The notes under the pieces are model-generated. The model was not told the origin of the DNA and did not search any database. It saw nothing but the letters and a program-made list of their open reading frames with translations. This document shows positions 6,692 to 14,226 of a stretch of DNA of 36,227 bases, one piece after another. This DNA is from Alphaproteobacteria bacterium (GTDB lineage Bacteria > Pseudomonadota > Alphaproteobacteria > UBA9655), in the NCBI GenBank assembly GCA_013287205.1, contig JABDEE010000008.1:1-36227 (forward strand), written 5' to 3'. Position 1 is the first letter of the stretch. Each line of letters starts with the position of its first letter. The translations under genes were made by a program, and so were the position numbers.

Positions 6692-7431
6692 AGCAATTTT
6701 TCCATCACTGTGTCGGGAATGTCAAAGTTTGCAAAAACGGTTTGGACATCGTCATTGTCTTCCAAAACATCGATGAATTTCATCAGGGTGATGGCTTTTT
6801 CCTCATCAACGGCGGTGGTATTATTGGCTTTCCAGATGAGCTCTGCACTTTCTGGATCTCCAAAGGCTGCCATCAAATGATCTCGCACGGTCGCAAAATC
6901 TTCAAGGGTGCACTCAACTTCATAAGATTTTTCCGATTCCTCAACGTTTTGTGCGCCACCTTCAAGAGCTTCATCAAAAATAGCGTCAAAGGTCATCTTG
7001 TCCTTAGGGTACCTGATGAGGCCAATCCGATCAAACATAAAGCTCACGCTATTGGTTTCACCTAAGGCTCCCCCATGCTTCGTAAAGGCAGATCTGACTT
7101 CCGCTGCCGTTCTGTTGCGATTATCGGTGAGCGCTTCCACGATGACAGCGATCCCCCCAGGGCCGTAGCCTTCATAACGGACCTCGACATAGTCGGTCAT
7201 GTCTTCACCGCCGGCACCTCGCTTAATGGCGCGTTCCATGGTGTCTTTAGGCATATTTGCACCCCGCGCCGCAATGACGGCTTGACGCAGGCGAGGATTG
7301 GATTCGGGATCTGGATTTATGCGCGCGGATGTGGTGAGCTCTCGAATGATCTTTGTAAAGACTTTCGCCCTTTTTGCATCTTGGGCTCCTTTGCGATGCA
7401 TAATGTTCTTAAATTGTGAATGGCCTGCCAT
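6688..7431 (-). CDS. yebC: YebC/PmpR family DNA-binding regulator / translation factor
   Basis: The protein of 247 residues starts [20 protein letters not shown], the standard YebC N-terminus, and continues with [37 protein letters not shown] and [28 protein letters not shown]. YebC family members bind DNA as regulators and some help ribosomes on proline-rich stretches. The frame extends 85 codons further upstream, but the ATG at 7431 is the family start. The gene is coupled to the LOG gene by a GTGA overlap. In many alphaproteobacteria yebC is followed by ruvCAB; here it is not. Confidence 0.95.
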   Translation of the reverse strand: MAGHSQFKNIMHRKGAQDAKRAKVFTKIIRELTTSARINPDPESNPRLRQAVIAARGANMPKDTMERAIKRGAGGEDMTDYVEVRYEGYGPGGIAVIVEALTDNRNRTAAEVRSAFTKHGGALGETNSVSFMFDRIGLIRYPKDKMTFDAIFDEALEGGAQNVEESEKSYEVECTLEDFATVRDHLMAAFGDPESAELIWKANNTTAVDEEKAITLMKFIDVLEDNDDVQTVFANFDIPDTVMEKLL

Positions 7432-7567
7432 GGTGTCCTCGTTCTGAAAGATTATGCTTGGGATCTTAACAAATTTTTCCTTTTTTGTCATCTCTTTCGG
7501 ATGGCCATCTTGATTCCCTTCCTTAAATCTCTTAGGGTAAGGTTCATTTATTTTGATGGGCTCATCT

Positions 7568-8458
7568 ATGACACATCCGCGCGTTACGAAAGCAATCTTT
7601 CCAGTAGGCGGCCTTGGCACCCGTTTTTTACCTGCTACTAAAGCGATCCCCAAGGAAATGCTGCCGGTTCTTGATAAACCCCTCATTCAATATGCGGTTG
7701 AAGAGGCGCTTGCTTCCGGCATTGAGGAAATTATTTTTGTGACAGGCAAAGGAAAGACGGCCATTGAAGATCATTTTGACCGTGCTTTTGAACTTGAAAC
7801 GCTTTTAGCCCGCTCGAACCCCAAAGCGCTTGCTGCTCTCAAAAAACTCCAACTGCCACCAGGAAGTGTGGCCTACGTTCGCCAACAAGAACCTTTAGGC
7901 TTGGGTCATGCCATTTGGTGTGCGCGTCATCTTGTGCGGGACGAACCGTTTGCTGTTCTTTTGGCTGACGATTTCATTTTGAGTGAGCGCCCTCCGCTCG
8001 CTCAGCTGCTCGAACAGCATGCTCAGTTTGGCGGTCATTGGGCTACGGTGATGTCGGTGCCTCCTTCTGACACCTCTCGGTATGGTATTCTGGACATTGC
8101 TTCTCAAGACGGGGCGATTATAAAAGTGAAGGGTCTTGTTGAAAAACCGCTTCCTGAAAAGGCCCCCTCCACAACAGCCATTGTGGGGCGGTATATCCTT
8201 TCGCCAACCATCTTTCCCCATCTCGAGGCAAAAATCTCAAGCACCCCTACAGGTGAAATTCAAATTACAGATGCGATTGCAGCTTCTTTTGCAACGGACC
8301 CTTTTTATGGCCTCGTTTTTGAAGGTGACCGGTTTGATTGTGGCACGCTCCCTGGCATGTTTGAGGCGACGGTTGCTGCTGCTCGTTTAAGGGCTGACTT
8401 GGCTGGTTCCCTCTTCACTCAAGACGGAATGTCTGTCAGGAACTCTTTCACCAGGTAA
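7568..8458 (+). CDS. galU: UTP-glucose-1-phosphate uridylyltransferase
   Basis: Makes UDP-glucose, the donor for cell-envelope sugars. The protein of about 296 residues has the nucleotidyltransferase signature [20 protein letters not shown] at the N-terminus, [19 protein letters not shown], the [10 protein letters not shown] segment, LLADDFIL and [11 protein letters not shown], and near the end [16 protein letters not shown] chose ATG 7568 ([12 protein letters not shown]) because homology begins there; TTG 7553 and ATG 7556 are also in frame. It is divergent from yebC, and its last 40 bases overlap the end of the opposing glycosyltransferase gene. Its product may feed the neighbouring sugar-transfer genes. 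Confidence 0.95.
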   Translation: MTHPRVTKAIFPVGGLGTRFLPATKAIPKEMLPVLDKPLIQYAVEEALASGIEEIIFVTGKGKTAIEDHFDRAFELETLLARSNPKALAALKKLQLPPGSVAYVRQQEPLGLGHAIWCARHLVRDEPFAVLLADDFILSERPPLAQLLEQHAQFGGHWATVMSVPPSDTSRYGILDIASQDGAIIKVKGLVEKPLPEKAPSTTAIVGRYILSPTIFPHLEAKISSTPTGEIQITDAIAASFATDPFYGLVFEGDRFDCGTLPGMFEATVAAARLRADLAGSLFTQDGMSVRNSFTR

Positions 8459-9378
8459 CGTGGACGATTCTGCACGGTTTGGTAAATACGTCCCACATAC
8501 TCTCCCAAAATCCCAATGCCTGTGATCACAACGCTGAGCAGAAAGAATGTGATGGCAAAGAGGGTAAACATGCCTTGCGCCTCTTGTCCTACAATGAGGC
8601 GACGCACCAAAAGGTAGGCGACCAAAAGGCTGCTGAGTCCAGAGATGGAAAGTCCAAAAAAGGTGAAAAGCTGAAGCGGCACCAGGGAAAACCCTGTGAA
8701 TAAGTCAAAGTACAGCCGAATGAGTTTATAGAGCGTATATTTGGACTTCCCCCCTTCCCGTGCTCTGTGCTCCACACCCACTTCTGCAGGATTTGCAGCA
8801 AACGTATAGGCAAGGACCGCAACCAGCAATGAGGGCTCATGGCAAGAGAGAACCGTATCCACAATGCGCCGATGATAGGCCCGCAGCATGCATCCCTGGT
8901 CACGCATGGGGACTTTCGTTGCGCATCTTCGCAGCCAATTCGTGAGTTGAGACGCATAGGTGCGGAACCAATTGTCATGGCGTTTGAGCCGAAAACTCCC
9001 CACATAATCATGGCCCTGGTCCATTAAGGTGATAAGCTTTGGGATTTCCTCGGGGGGATTCTGAAGATCCGCATCAATTGTCATGGCAAAGGTGCCGCGT
9101 GACACTTTAAAGCCCGCAAGAATTGCCATTTGTTGGCCATAGTTCCCATTGAACGTCACCACACGGATCTGATGGGGACGTCTTTTAAAGAGATCCTTCA
9201 AAATTTCGTCTGTTTTATCCTTGCTGCCATCATTCACAAGAATGATTTCAAACGGACGCCCAGTGGCATCAAGGGTTTTTGTGAGGCGGCTGTAAAGTTC
9301 CTCTAAATTAGCTTCCTCATTGTAAACAGGCACAACGAGGGAGAGAAAAGGGAGGGGAGGTTCAGCTTGCTTTGTCAT
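8419..9378 (-). CDS. GT2 glycosyltransferase of the ArnC / dolichyl-phosphate-mannose synthase type
   Basis: Transfers a sugar from a nucleotide donor to undecaprenyl phosphate at the cytoplasmic face. The 319-residue protein has a GT2 domain (VVPVYNEEANLEELY, LVNDGSKDKT, and the DAD metal site in TIDADLQNPPEE at 102-104) followed by two C-terminal membrane helices (about 232-258 and 270-295) and the [18 protein letters not shown] tail typical of ArnC/GtrB proteins. The start codon overlaps the stop of the upstream polytopic glycosyltransferase by four bases, so the two form a lipid-linked donor plus transferase pair. Which sugar is moved cannot be told; 4-amino-arabinose is one possibility, but arnA/B/D are absent here. 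Confidence 0.9.
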   Translation of the reverse strand: MTKQAEPPLPFLSLVVPVYNEEANLEELYSRLTKTLDATGRPFEIILVNDGSKDKTDEILKDLFKRRPHQIRVVTFNGNYGQQMAILAGFKVSRGTFAMTIDADLQNPPEEIPKLITLMDQGHDYVGSFRLKRHDNWFRTYASQLTNWLRRCATKVPMRDQGCMLRAYHRRIVDTVLSCHEPSLLVAVLAYTFAANPAEVGVEHRAREGGKSKYTLYKLIRLYFDLFTGFSLVPLQLFTFFGLSISGLSSLLVAYLLVRRLIVGQEAQGMFTLFAITFFLLSVVITGIGILGEYVGRIYQTVQNRPRYLVKEFLTDIPS

Positions 9379-10964
9379 CGAGGCAATTCTTCCTTGTTTA
9401 ATTTATAAATTGTTATACGCGCATTTGGTTTTTGTATGAAAATCAAACGATCACGGATATCTTGCGGGAGTTGAGAAAACCCAGTTCCGTCGAGAGCAAT
9501 GAACGGATCCTTCTCTTCTCCCAATGCTTTTTGGAACTCTTGAATGTCACGGACAAGACGGGCCTGTCCTGCCGAATAGAATTCTATCGAATACGCTCCT
9601 TTACACCAATAGATGAGTTTACCTTTTTCCTCTTTCTGAAGGGGAGAAAAGGATTCTGCCACTTCTTTTTGACTGAGGACAAATTTATAAAAAAGACTTG
9701 GATTTAGCAAGAAGATACTCACAATGATTCCCATCAAGCAGGGAGGGATGAGGCAGGACCCCAAAAAGGCCCTTTGTTTCCAAAGCGTGTCTTTTATATT
9801 GAGGTAGCCATAAGCAATCAAAAGAGAAAAGGCCGGAATCGCCGGAAGCGGATAGGCCATGGTGATGTTGCTGCAGACGGTGAAAAAGATCAACGGGGTG
9901 AGTGTCCACAGCAGAAGGTAAAACGTCCAACCGTCATTTTCACTTTCTTCCTTGTTATCTCCGTCTCTCTCTTTGTCATCCCCGCGGAGGCGGGGACCCA
10001 GGCTTAACACCTTTTTTTTTGTGTTTGATACAGAAAATATATTTGAAAGCAGATAAAAAAAACTGTCAGGTCTGGGTCCCCGCCTCCGCGGGGATGACAG
10101 CGTTAAGTAGATACCCCACAAAGACCAGGGGAACATCCCTCCAAGCCAAAAAAGCCAAATGGTTCCTTTTGGGTACGGGTGCCCATTTCCGTAGAGGTCT
10201 CCCGACCATCCTTTAATGAGAAAGCGCTTAAAGTGTTCATCCACAAAAAAATACTCAAGAAAGCCAGGTGTTCTCATCTCAGCCAAAACAAACCAAGGCA
10301 CCGTGAGGATAAGGACGAGGAGTCCCCCTGAAATCCAGGGAACCTTTTTCCAGAGTTCCAGGAGTGTGACTTGACTTACACCCCAAATAAAGACGGGAAC
10401 GCCTGTGAAAATGAGCGCAATCGGTCCTTTCGATAGGAATCCAATGGCAAGACCCACAAAGAAAAGATATCGCCAGCACGACGGGGCGGCCCCCCTCATC
10501 GTATGCCAAAAGGCCACCATGGAGAGAGTGGTGCCAAAGGTCAGCGTAATGTCTGTCAGCACACTCCCACTGACGATATAAAATAAGGTGCTTGTCAAAA
10601 GGACGAGGGCGCTGAGGAGGGGGAGCTCTGTCTGGGGGCGGCTGCGGGCTAGGCTCATGACAAGCCCGATAACTCCTAAAGCGACCAGAAACGTGGGCAG
10701 CCTCACCGCAAAGGCATTTATCCCACATACAGACAGCCCCGTGGCTGCTGCCCATGTGGAGAGAGGTGGTTTTGCCCAGAACGGAATACCGTAGCTGGAC
10801 CAGAGGGTCACCCAATCGCCGGTTGCCACCATCTTACGAGCAATTTCGGCATACCGGGATTCAGAGGGATCCATGAGGGGCAAGCAATACATGCCGAGCA
10901 ACCGCACGACACCCGCAAACATCAGAAGATACATCCATTTTGAGGTGTGTCTTAATTGGGTCAT
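9375..10964 (-). CDS. Polytopic ArnT-like (GT83/PMT family) glycosyltransferase carrying an in-frame palindromic element
   Basis: An integral-membrane transferase that takes a sugar from undecaprenyl phosphate, probably to lipid A or another envelope acceptor. The 529-residue protein has many membrane helices and the GT83 features DPSESRYAEIARKM near 32-45 (first periplasmic loop, acidic catalytic residues), FWAKPPLSTW near 62-71 and GFLSKGPIALI near 175-185. Residues ~289-330 (SSPRRRGPRPDSFFY ... LGPRLRGDDK) are encoded by palindromic element copy 2 and sit in a loop between GMFPWSLWGIYLT and the next helix. The frame is kept across the insertion. It is upstream of and coupled to the GT2 gene. 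Confidence 0.88.
   Translation of the reverse strand: MTQLRHTSKWMYLLMFAGVVRLLGMYCLPLMDPSESRYAEIARKMVATGDWVTLWSSYGIPFWAKPPLSTWAAATGLSVCGINAFAVRLPTFLVALGVIGLVMSLARSRPQTELPLLSALVLLTSTLFYIVSGSVLTDITLTFGTTLSMVAFWHTMRGAAPSCWRYLFFVGLAIGFLSKGPIALIFTGVPVFIWGVSQVTLLELWKKVPWISGGLLVLILTVPWFVLAEMRTPGFLEYFFVDEHFKRFLIKGWSGDLYGNGHPYPKGTIWLFWLGGMFPWSLWGIYLTLSSPRRRGPRPDSFFYLLSNIFSVSNTKKKVLSLGPRLRGDDKERDGDNKEESENDGWTFYLLLWTLTPLIFFTVCSNITMAYPLPAIPAFSLLIAYGYLNIKDTLWKQRAFLGSCLIPPCLMGIIVSIFLLNPSLFYKFVLSQKEVAESFSPLQKEEKGKLIYWCKGAYSIEFYSAGQARLVRDIQEFQKALGEEKDPFIALDGTGFSQLPQDIRDRLIFIQKPNARITIYKLNKEELPR
9975..10098. repeat. Palindromic element, copy 2, inserted in frame in a glycosyltransferase gene
   Basis: The arms at 9975-10001 and 10072-10098 are perfect 27-bp inverted repeats, each with an inner GC-rich hairpin, around an AT-rich interior. 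The arms and the next ~15 bases on each side match copy 1 at 45-182. On the minus strand it reads open and encodes a charged, proline/arginine-rich peptide inside the host protein. This is the behaviour described for Rickettsia palindromic elements; whether it belongs to a known RPE family cannot be decided here. Confidence 0.92.
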
Positions 10965-11044
10965 GTTTTCTTGTCACTTGAGAGCGTGCGTGAAGGCCCT
11001 TGTGTAGCATCTGAGGAGAAGCTAAGTAAAGGGGTTCCCTCGAT

Positions 11045-12514
11045 CTAGAATTTCTTCGGTCCAACAAAGGCATACTCAAAATCAAGGCCATTGATCGTCA
11101 CTTTTTTCCACTCAAGGGGCATGCTCTTAAAGGCTGTTTTTGCTTTCTCGATACACTCTGCGTTTTGACACAGGAGGGTGGCGCCGTCTTTTTGTATTGC
11201 CCCCTCTTCAATCCAGGGACTTTTCTTTTCATCGAAATCGAGAAGAGCGGAAGGATGATTGGCGCAGAAGAATGTCAGGGTATAAAGATATCCCCCTCCC
11301 CCGGCCACATATTTGAGAGGCGTCCCTGGAAAGGCTGTTTTCCATTCTTTCTCGATAAACTGAGGCAAAGCTTGGATCGGTTCTGCATAGAACATATGGT
11401 ACACTTCTTTTTTATCGTAAAATTGAGACAAAATTATCTTAAAAATGATAAAGAGGCACAGAATAAATGCGAGGAAAGCATACACAATTCGGGTGACGAT
11501 CTTCACAGAACGTTCAGAAAACACAGCGGCTTTGCTGACGATAAACACCCCAAACAGAAAATAAAAGGGCGTCGCAAATTGAACTCCAAGCTCTGCTTTA
11601 AAGAGAAGAGCACCGACGATCATCAAGAGAGAGGGCACATAGACAATTGACGAGACAAAGGCTTTTTCAAGCGTCGAAAAATTGGGACGAAACATCGTTT
11701 TAAAAGGAATCTTAAAGGTAAGTTTTCCAATCAAAATGATTGGAGAGAGAATGAGGGCATTTACGGTAATGAACTCAATGATTCGAAAGGCAACAGATCC
11801 ACTCTTAAAATAGCGATTCGCCGCATACTGCATGGGCATAAAGTCATGGTGCACGAGCCAATAGAGATGGGGCAATGTCATGATGAGAAAAACAGCAAGA
11901 CAGATCAACGGACCGGGCTTACAGATCTGAGACATAAAATTCTTTTTATGATTGATGACAAAGGCAACAAAAGCGGCGATAAGCAGCAAGATAGATGGAT
12001 ATTTGCTGAGCATGGCAAGACCACCTATGAATCCAGCAAGTGCCCAATCTCTTATGTGATTATGCTTCAACGCTCGGAAGGCAAAAAAGGCAAAGGCAGG
12101 CCAGAGGGAGACGAGAATGGAGTTGTTGCAAAAAGTGAGCCCCGAAAACGAATGATACACCACAAGCTCCAGCAGGAGGATCGCGACCAGTGCCTTGGAT
12201 TTTTCAAGAAGCTCGCGTGCGAGAAGGTAGGAAAACGTCAACCCGAGGGCCACATTTGCTTGAGTGAGAATCAGAAAAAATTGAGGGGTCCTTGGGAAAA
12301 GAGCAAACCACCCTCCCACAACCCAAGAAGGAAAGGGCGGGTGCTTATGATAGCCCCATTGAAATTCCTGTCCCCACACGAACATTTCCAGCATATCAAC
12401 ATTTAGCCGATTGAAGAGCACGCCTGCCGCGAACCACACACATACGTGCAGGCTCAAGAAAATCATGAATTGTTGATCAGGATCTTTTTTTAGGAGGGTG
12501 TTTAATGTTTTCAT
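11045..12514 (-). CDS. Polytopic glycosyltransferase, GT39/PMT_2 type
   Basis: A 489-residue integral-membrane protein of the dolichyl-phosphate-mannose-protein mannosyltransferase-like superfamily. Features are the N-terminal acidic loop (LNVDMLEMFVWGQEFQWGYHKHPPFPSW), about ten hydrophobic helices, FCNNSILVSLWPAFAFFAFR, LAMLSKYPSILLLI, and a C-terminal soluble domain of ~130 residues with cysteines in FFCANHP and CQNAECIEKA. The Y.KHPP motif is the usual lipid-sugar-binding loop. It precedes the ArnT-like gene by 80 bp on the same strand, so a shared transcript is likely. The sugar and acceptor are unknown. Confidence 0.85.
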   Translation of the reverse strand: MKTLNTLLKKDPDQQFMIFLSLHVCVWFAAGVLFNRLNVDMLEMFVWGQEFQWGYHKHPPFPSWVVGGWFALFPRTPQFFLILTQANVALGLTFSYLLARELLEKSKALVAILLLELVVYHSFSGLTFCNNSILVSLWPAFAFFAFRALKHNHIRDWALAGFIGGLAMLSKYPSILLLIAAFVAFVINHKKNFMSQICKPGPLICLAVFLIMTLPHLYWLVHHDFMPMQYAANRYFKSGSVAFRIIEFITVNALILSPIILIGKLTFKIPFKTMFRPNFSTLEKAFVSSIVYVPSLLMIVGALLFKAELGVQFATPFYFLFGVFIVSKAAVFSERSVKIVTRIVYAFLAFILCLFIIFKIILSQFYDKKEVYHMFYAEPIQALPQFIEKEWKTAFPGTPLKYVAGGGGYLYTLTFFCANHPSALLDFDEKKSPWIEEGAIQKDGATLLCQNAECIEKAKTAFKSMPLEWKKVTINGLDFEYAFVGPKKF

Positions 12515-12581
12515 GTCAGTCGTTTTTTGAGAGCGGGCGCTCTTCCTTTCTGCTAGGAGGCATTAGGCTCCATGGGCAAAA

Positions 12582-12761
12582 TCTGTGTCATCCCCGACTT
12601 AGAAACTCTCGATTTTCGCAGAAAATCATAGAGTTTCTTGATCGGGGATCCAGAGGCAGCACAAAAATTCCTTCATTCCTTGGCTCCTGGATCCCAGATC
12701 AAGACCTCCTAAACCCCGATTAAATCGGGGGCAAGAAGGTCTAAGTCTGGGATGACACAGA
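12582..12761. repeat. Complex palindromic element with nested hairpins
   Basis: This fills most of the 380-bp gap between two divergent genes. The outer arms (12582-12603 and 12740-12761, TCTGTGTCATCCC...) are inverted with one mismatch over 22 bases. Inside are a strong hairpin at 12601-12638 (AGAAACTCT...AGAGTTTCT), an inverted pair at about 12637-12652 and 12688-12703 (CTTGATC/GATCAAG), and a hairpin at 12713-12731 (CCCCGATTAAATCGGGG). It shares the GTCATCCC end with copies 1 and 2 but not the interior. No coding evidence. Confidence 0.85.
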
Positions 12762-12827
12762 CTTCCAAATTCAGCTACTTATGGAATCAATCTTTCCATG
12801 CTGTCAAGAGAGTCCTTCCCTCCCCCG

Positions 12828-12856
12828 TTGACAAAAATACAACTCTCATCTAATTA
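12828..12856 (+). promoter_or_regulatory. Candidate sigma-70 promoter for the secreted TraB/GumN-like gene
   Basis: A perfect -35 box TTGACA (12828-12833) is followed, 17 bases later, by TAATTA (12851-12856), in an AT-rich stretch 40-65 bases before the ATG at 12895. TATACA, three bases further on, is another possible -10. This is the clearest promoter-like sequence in the window. Confidence 0.5.
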
Positions 12857-12894
12857 TACATAATTGTTATTATATTAATTGGATAGTTTTCCGC

Positions 12895-14226
12895 ATGAAA
12901 TCCCTATATGTTGCTTTTCTCATCTTTCTATGCCTGCTGGCCACTCCCGCCTATAGTGCGAAAAAAAACGAAAAGGAAGAAGATTTCTCTGGTGGACAGC
13001 ATCGCGTGCTCTCTCCTCAGGAAAAGCAATTTTATCAAGAGTATTATCTTCCCTACCACTTTCGTGTCAAAGGGACGACTGCACTTTTGACCCCCACACA
13101 ACATGATGTGCAATTCAACCAGGTTCCAGAAGGATTTTTGAAACCCATCCTTGATCGTCAAGAACTCATCCTGGAAAACACAGCTAAAGATCCAAAAGGG
13201 TTGGGATGGAAAAGGATCGTAAAAGGAATTACAGATTTAGTGGAAAAATGTGGAGGGCGGGAAAAGATTTTCTTGCCTCCTGGCACCCCAAACTTTCACA
13301 TCCCGCAGACGCACGAACACTTCCAGCATGCATGGCATTGTATTTTAGAGGCTCTGCCCCCTGAAGATCAGGAAAAACTCTCTTTTCTAAAGGACATTGG
13401 TTGCTTGCGCCCTGGCTTTGTCGCAACGCTAAATTTTATGTGTGATAGTGGATCCACTGCTGATATTGACACAGGCTTCGATATGGCTCTCCTCAAAGAT
13501 TTTAAGGAAAAAGGGAAACCCGTTTCTGGTCTCGAGGATCCTATCAGCACATTGGTCCCCAATTGCTCTATTCAAACTGTTGAAGAGGTGCGAGGCAATT
13601 TTGACAATGACCAATTAAAAGTTCTTCAAAATTTTCCTGCTTATGTAAAATGGAAAACGATCCTTGACCAAATGAATGAAGCCACGGAGCATCTTGAAAA
13701 ACAAGTAGGTGTCTTACCACAGGAAAGAATTTTGGAATCCATGATTGAATACGCCAAAGCCTTTGAGGTTCGCTACACGGACCCCACATTGCCATCTAGT
13801 TTAAAATCATCCTTTCTTAGGGCTTGGGAGAGGTGTACAAAAATAGGGGTGCCAGCAGAATCCGCCCTTCCCTCAACAGAACCTCCTTCTCAAGTGAAAC
13901 TTCCTGATTTGTTTGAGCGATTAAAAACCCTTGAGGGACATGACAACGATGCGCATGATATTCTGACCGTTAATGATGCGATGGGCGTGCGTAATCGCGC
14001 ATGGATTCCGACGATTCTTTCAAAACTCAATACGGACTCTGCTATTGGAGTAGGAGTTATGCATTTTGTTGGCCCCAAAGGTCTCTTGTGTCTCCTCCAG
14101 AACGAAGGCAAGACCCTCGAATATCGTGGCTCTGATGGAGAATGGAGGGAGTTCCGATACGAGCCTCTGAAAGGAGGAGACATCGCATCAGCAGCAAGCG
14201 CCTCTGCTTCTGCAAGCGCCTCTTAA
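12895..14226 (+). CDS. Secreted, divergent TraB/GumN-family (Tiki-like) protein
   Basis: A protein of 443 residues with a signal peptide (MKSLYVAFLIFLCLLATPAYSA, cleavage near 21). No exact family is obvious at first sight, but the order of motifs follows the TraB/PrgY/GumN fold: a histidine in LLTPTQHD (H70) then LPEG-like VPEGFLKPIL and a glutamate in LILENT (E94); GFDMALLKDFKEKGKPVSGLEDP at 194-216; and VRNRAWIPTI followed by GVGVMHFVGPKGLLCLLQNEG at 365-405. The usual GT.H or GSIH start motif is altered to PTQH. The C-terminus is a serine/alanine repeat (ASAASASASASAS). GumN-type proteins are thought to be metal-dependent proteases or processing factors. It converges on priA with a four-base overlap. 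Confidence 0.72.
   Translation: MKSLYVAFLIFLCLLATPAYSAKKNEKEEDFSGGQHRVLSPQEKQFYQEYYLPYHFRVKGTTALLTPTQHDVQFNQVPEGFLKPILDRQELILENTAKDPKGLGWKRIVKGITDLVEKCGGREKIFLPPGTPNFHIPQTHEHFQHAWHCILEALPPEDQEKLSFLKDIGCLRPGFVATLNFMCDSGSTADIDTGFDMALLKDFKEKGKPVSGLEDPISTLVPNCSIQTVEEVRGNFDNDQLKVLQNFPAYVKWKTILDQMNEATEHLEKQVGVLPQERILESMIEYAKAFEVRYTDPTLPSSLKSSFLRAWERCTKIGVPAESALPSTEPPSQVKLPDLFERLKTLEGHDNDAHDILTVNDAMGVRNRAWIPTILSKLNTDSAIGVGVMHFVGPKGLLCLLQNEGKTLEYRGSDGEWREFRYEPLKGGDIASAASASASASAS

Noticed and set aside
7432-7686. 85-codon N-terminal extension of YebC
   Set aside because: YebC proteins start at [10 protein letters not shown]; the upstream codons overlap the divergent galU start region and have no homology.
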